A DNA stretch of 52,200 bases, taken from positions 1 through 52,200 of the forward strand of contig JAPKZG010000069.1 of the NCBI GenBank assembly GCA_026393895.1. Direction: 5' to 3'. This document shows, one piece after another, positions 50,447 to 52,200 of this stretch; positions within the stretch are counted from its first letter, which is position 1; every line of letters starts with the position of its first letter. A model generated the notes under the pieces. The model made no database searches. It was given only the letters and a program-made list of their open reading frames with translations, and was not told the DNA's origin. Source of the DNA: Candidatus Aminicenantota bacterium (lineage in GTDB: Bacteria > Acidobacteriota > Aminicenantia > Aminicenantales > UBA4085). The position numbers and the translations under genes were made by a program.

Positions 50447-52200
50447 ATGGAAAAGGACAACGTTCTCGTCCAGGTAACCCCGGACGACATCTCCTTCGTC
50501 GAAAAGGAGCTGGCGGCTTCGCGGAAACCGACGACAACCAAGGATCTTGCCGGAAAACTCGCCTACCAAAAAACCGCCGGAGAGCGGACCCGGGACGTCA
50601 AACTCTACGATCCGGCATGTTTCTATGAAGTCGGCGACACGATTTGTAAGGAATACGACGAAGAGCTGACCGTCGGCTCGAAAGTCCATGAGCATTTCCG
50701 CGGGGCCGTCGTCCTGACCGTCGTCCACAAGATTTATTACAAGGACTTCGGCTGCGAAATGCTCGAGGTCGACTACACCGGGGGCGGCACCTTCCGCAAG
50801 TACATCGACTACATGAAAAAGGTCAAGACCCAAGTGATGCTCCCGGCCAACGAGGGCGGCGCGAATAAGCCCCCCCGGATCATGCCCCACGCCGAGGATC
50901 CGCGGCTGACCGAGCTTCCGATGACGGAACGCGATCTCAAATCCCTGGAACGGCAATTGCGGGCGTCCCTGGCCAAATCCCCGGCCTTCTTCGTCTGGGG
51001 CGACTGGTGGCAATTGACCGCCGCCCAACCGGCGTTCCCGGAAGACAAGATCAAGGACATCGAAACCCATCTGGCCGCGACGAAGGCCTCGGTCCCGACG
51101 ACCGACTTGATTCAGAAATTATTCGGGCTGGAACCGTCCCACGATCTCTTCGATCTCCACTGCCTGGCCCTCAACCATCTGCTCGAAACGAAATTCCGGA
51201 AAGATTTCGTCCTGGTCCATCCGGTCGGCTGGGGCAAATGGATCCTTAAAAGCGTCCTGGCGGCGATGCCCGAGGGCCTGCCGCTGGCGGCCCCCGCCGC
51301 CGCCCTTCCTCCGTTCGAGGGCTCCGAGACGGTTCCCATCACGCCGTTTCACGATTTCCCGTTGAAGGTTTATCTCGGCTGGCGGGAAATCCTGTCGGGC
51401 GGAGTGAAAATCCCCAAGGGGTTCAACAAGGAATTGTCCCAGGCCCGCGAATATATTTTCACCGACGCCGACGAAAAGCGGAACTACATCGTATATTATT
51501 TCCCCCTGCAAGGTTATTTCCTGGGGTTGCGGGAATTTTTCGAGACCGCGGCGATTCCCCAGGGCACGAGCATGACCCTGGAAAAGGCCGGGCCGGTCCA
51601 GTTCAACTTCTGGCTGAAAAAGTCGAAGAAAAAAATCCAGGTCGCCAAAATGTCCTACGAGACCAACGGCGACGCCTTCGCCGAGACGGGCGATACAGCG
51701 ACGCTGGCCATGCCGAACAAGATCATCTACCTCGAGCGCGATCATCTCCAGCGGTTGACGTCCCTGATTCCGCAGAGAACGGCGCTGGATCTCAAGGGTC
51801 TCCTGATCCTGATCTTCAAGCATTTCAGTTTTCAATCGGCGAATTTTTCCCTGCATTACCTCCGGGCCTATCATCTCGTTGACATGCTTCGGCGGACGAC
51901 CCAGGAAGACGTCGAGTTTACCCTCCTCAACAGCCCCGAATTCGAGAAATCGGACAAGAAAAAGGGAATTTTCTACTACCACGAAACCCTCTCCGAGCTG
52001 CCGGTCGAGGAGGAAGAAGCGGCCGCCGCCCCGGCCGAAGGAGCAGCCGTCGCCGCCCCCGAAGCGGCCGGCGAACTGACCTCGGACGATTTCCTCGAAC
52101 ACGAGTTCACGATCCTTGAGCAAGCCCCTCCGCCGAAACCGCCCGCGGCCCGGAAGACGGAGGAGGCGGCGGCGATCGCCGAAGCCGAGGCCGAGCTCGA
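50447..52200 (+). CDS. large protein of unknown function, cut by the window end
   Basis: An open frame of at least 584 codons from ATG 50447 with no stop before the window edge, 11 nt after the carbamoyltransferase gene. The product begins MEKDNVLVQVTPDDISFVEK and includes FYEVGDTICKEYDEELTVGS, several Trp-rich segments (FVWGDWWQLT, HPVGWGKWIL) and, from about residue 525, Ala/Glu/Pro-rich low-complexity sequence. No family was recognised and no membrane segment or signal peptide is seen. Codon use matches the operon, so it is a real gene, probably co-transcribed. Confidence 0.8.
   Translation, partial: MEKDNVLVQVTPDDISFVEKELAASRKPTTTKDLAGKLAYQKTAGERTRDVKLYDPACFYEVGDTICKEYDEELTVGSKVHEHFRGAVVLTVVHKIYYKDFGCEMLEVDYTGGGTFRKYIDYMKKVKTQVMLPANEGGANKPPRIMPHAEDPRLTELPMTERDLKSLERQLRASLAKSPAFFVWGDWWQLTAAQPAFPEDKIKDIETHLAATKASVPTTDLIQKLFGLEPSHDLFDLHCLALNHLLETKFRKDFVLVHPVGWGKWILKSVLAAMPEGLPLAAPAAALPPFEGSETVPITPFHDFPLKVYLGWREILSGGVKIPKGFNKELSQAREYIFTDADEKRNYIVYYFPLQGYFLGLREFFETAAIPQGTSMTLEKAGPVQFNFWLKKSKKKIQVAKMSYETNGDAFAETGDTATLAMPNKIIYLERDHLQRLTSLIPQRTALDLKGLLILIFKHFSFQSANFSLHYLRAYHLVDMLRRTTQEDVEFTLLNSPEFEKSDKKKGIFYYHETLSELPVEEEEAAAAPAEGAAVAAPEAAGELTSDDFLEHEFTILEQAPPPKPPAARKTEEAAAIAEAEAEL

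Overview
The window looks like the chromosome of a GC-rich, diderm (LPS-making) bacterium. It carries lptD, lpxD, a Wzz-type chain-length protein and nonulosonate and uronate sugar-nucleotide genes. A Wood-Ljungdahl-type methyl-branch protein and an F-type c subunit with Na+-binding residues fit an anaerobic or fermentative lifestyle. The overall feel is Acidobacteriota or Ca. Aminicenantota, but that placement is inference from gene content and protein style, not a search result.

Layout. (1) 0.3-7.0 kb, minus strand: a tightly overlapping nonulosonate (sialic/legionaminic-type) operon: LegC-type aminotransferase, Gfo/Idh oxidoreductase, NeuA, SDR, NeuB, NeuC, NeuD. (2) 7.1-7.7 kb: a minimal IS200/IS605-type element with two identical hairpin ends. 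(3) 7.9-13.7 kb, minus: Wzz-like protein, lipoprotein, UDP-sugar dehydrogenase and lptD. (4) 14.1-15.4 kb, plus: a two-gene toxin-antitoxin-like pair behind a near-consensus promoter. (5) 15.4-22.7 kb: PF14907-type nucleotidyltransferase, a WlbA-like dehydrogenase, an 891-residue MetF/MetV/methyltransferase fusion, then a WbpD-like acetyltransferase and a UDP-GlcNAc 2-epimerase. (6) 22.8-25.7 kb, plus: F0 genes atpZ, atpI, atpB, atpE and a YihY/BrkB membrane protein. (7) 25.9-28.1 kb: lpxD followed by a RAYT (REP-associated Y1 transposase) module flanked by its repeats and by a duplicated lpxD tail. (8) 28.1-45.5 kb, minus: a long housekeeping run read as thrS, infC, rpmI, rplT, pheS, pheT, zapB, zapA, rny, ymdB, xseA, xseB, dxs, tlyA, nadK, a lone GT5 domain, trxA, trxB; a tRNA-Val lies just upstream of thrS. 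(9) 46.1-52.2 kb, plus: a phosphodiesterase, a tiny basic protein, a strongly structured non-coding region, then a cyclic-2,3-diphosphoglycerate-synthetase-family gene, carbamate kinase, ornithine carbamoyltransferase and an unrecognised gene running off the end.

The most distinctive feature is a family of long palindromic repeats (core TTCGGGGACAG...CTGTCCCCGAA) confined to about 13.8-36.4 kb around the single RAYT gene. Copies supply gene ends, one probable start codon and an in-frame peptide inside a coding region. The RAYT module appears to have split the lpxD/trxB junction, leaving a 45-nt duplication of the lpxD tail. Other points of interest are the methyl-branch fusion protein, an infC gene starting at ATC whose 3' end overlaps rpmI by 128 nt out of frame, aminoacyl-tRNA synthetases lacking accessory N-terminal domains (no TGS in ThrS, no EMAP/B2 in PheT), and a 6S-like RNA fold upstream of the carbamate kinase operon.
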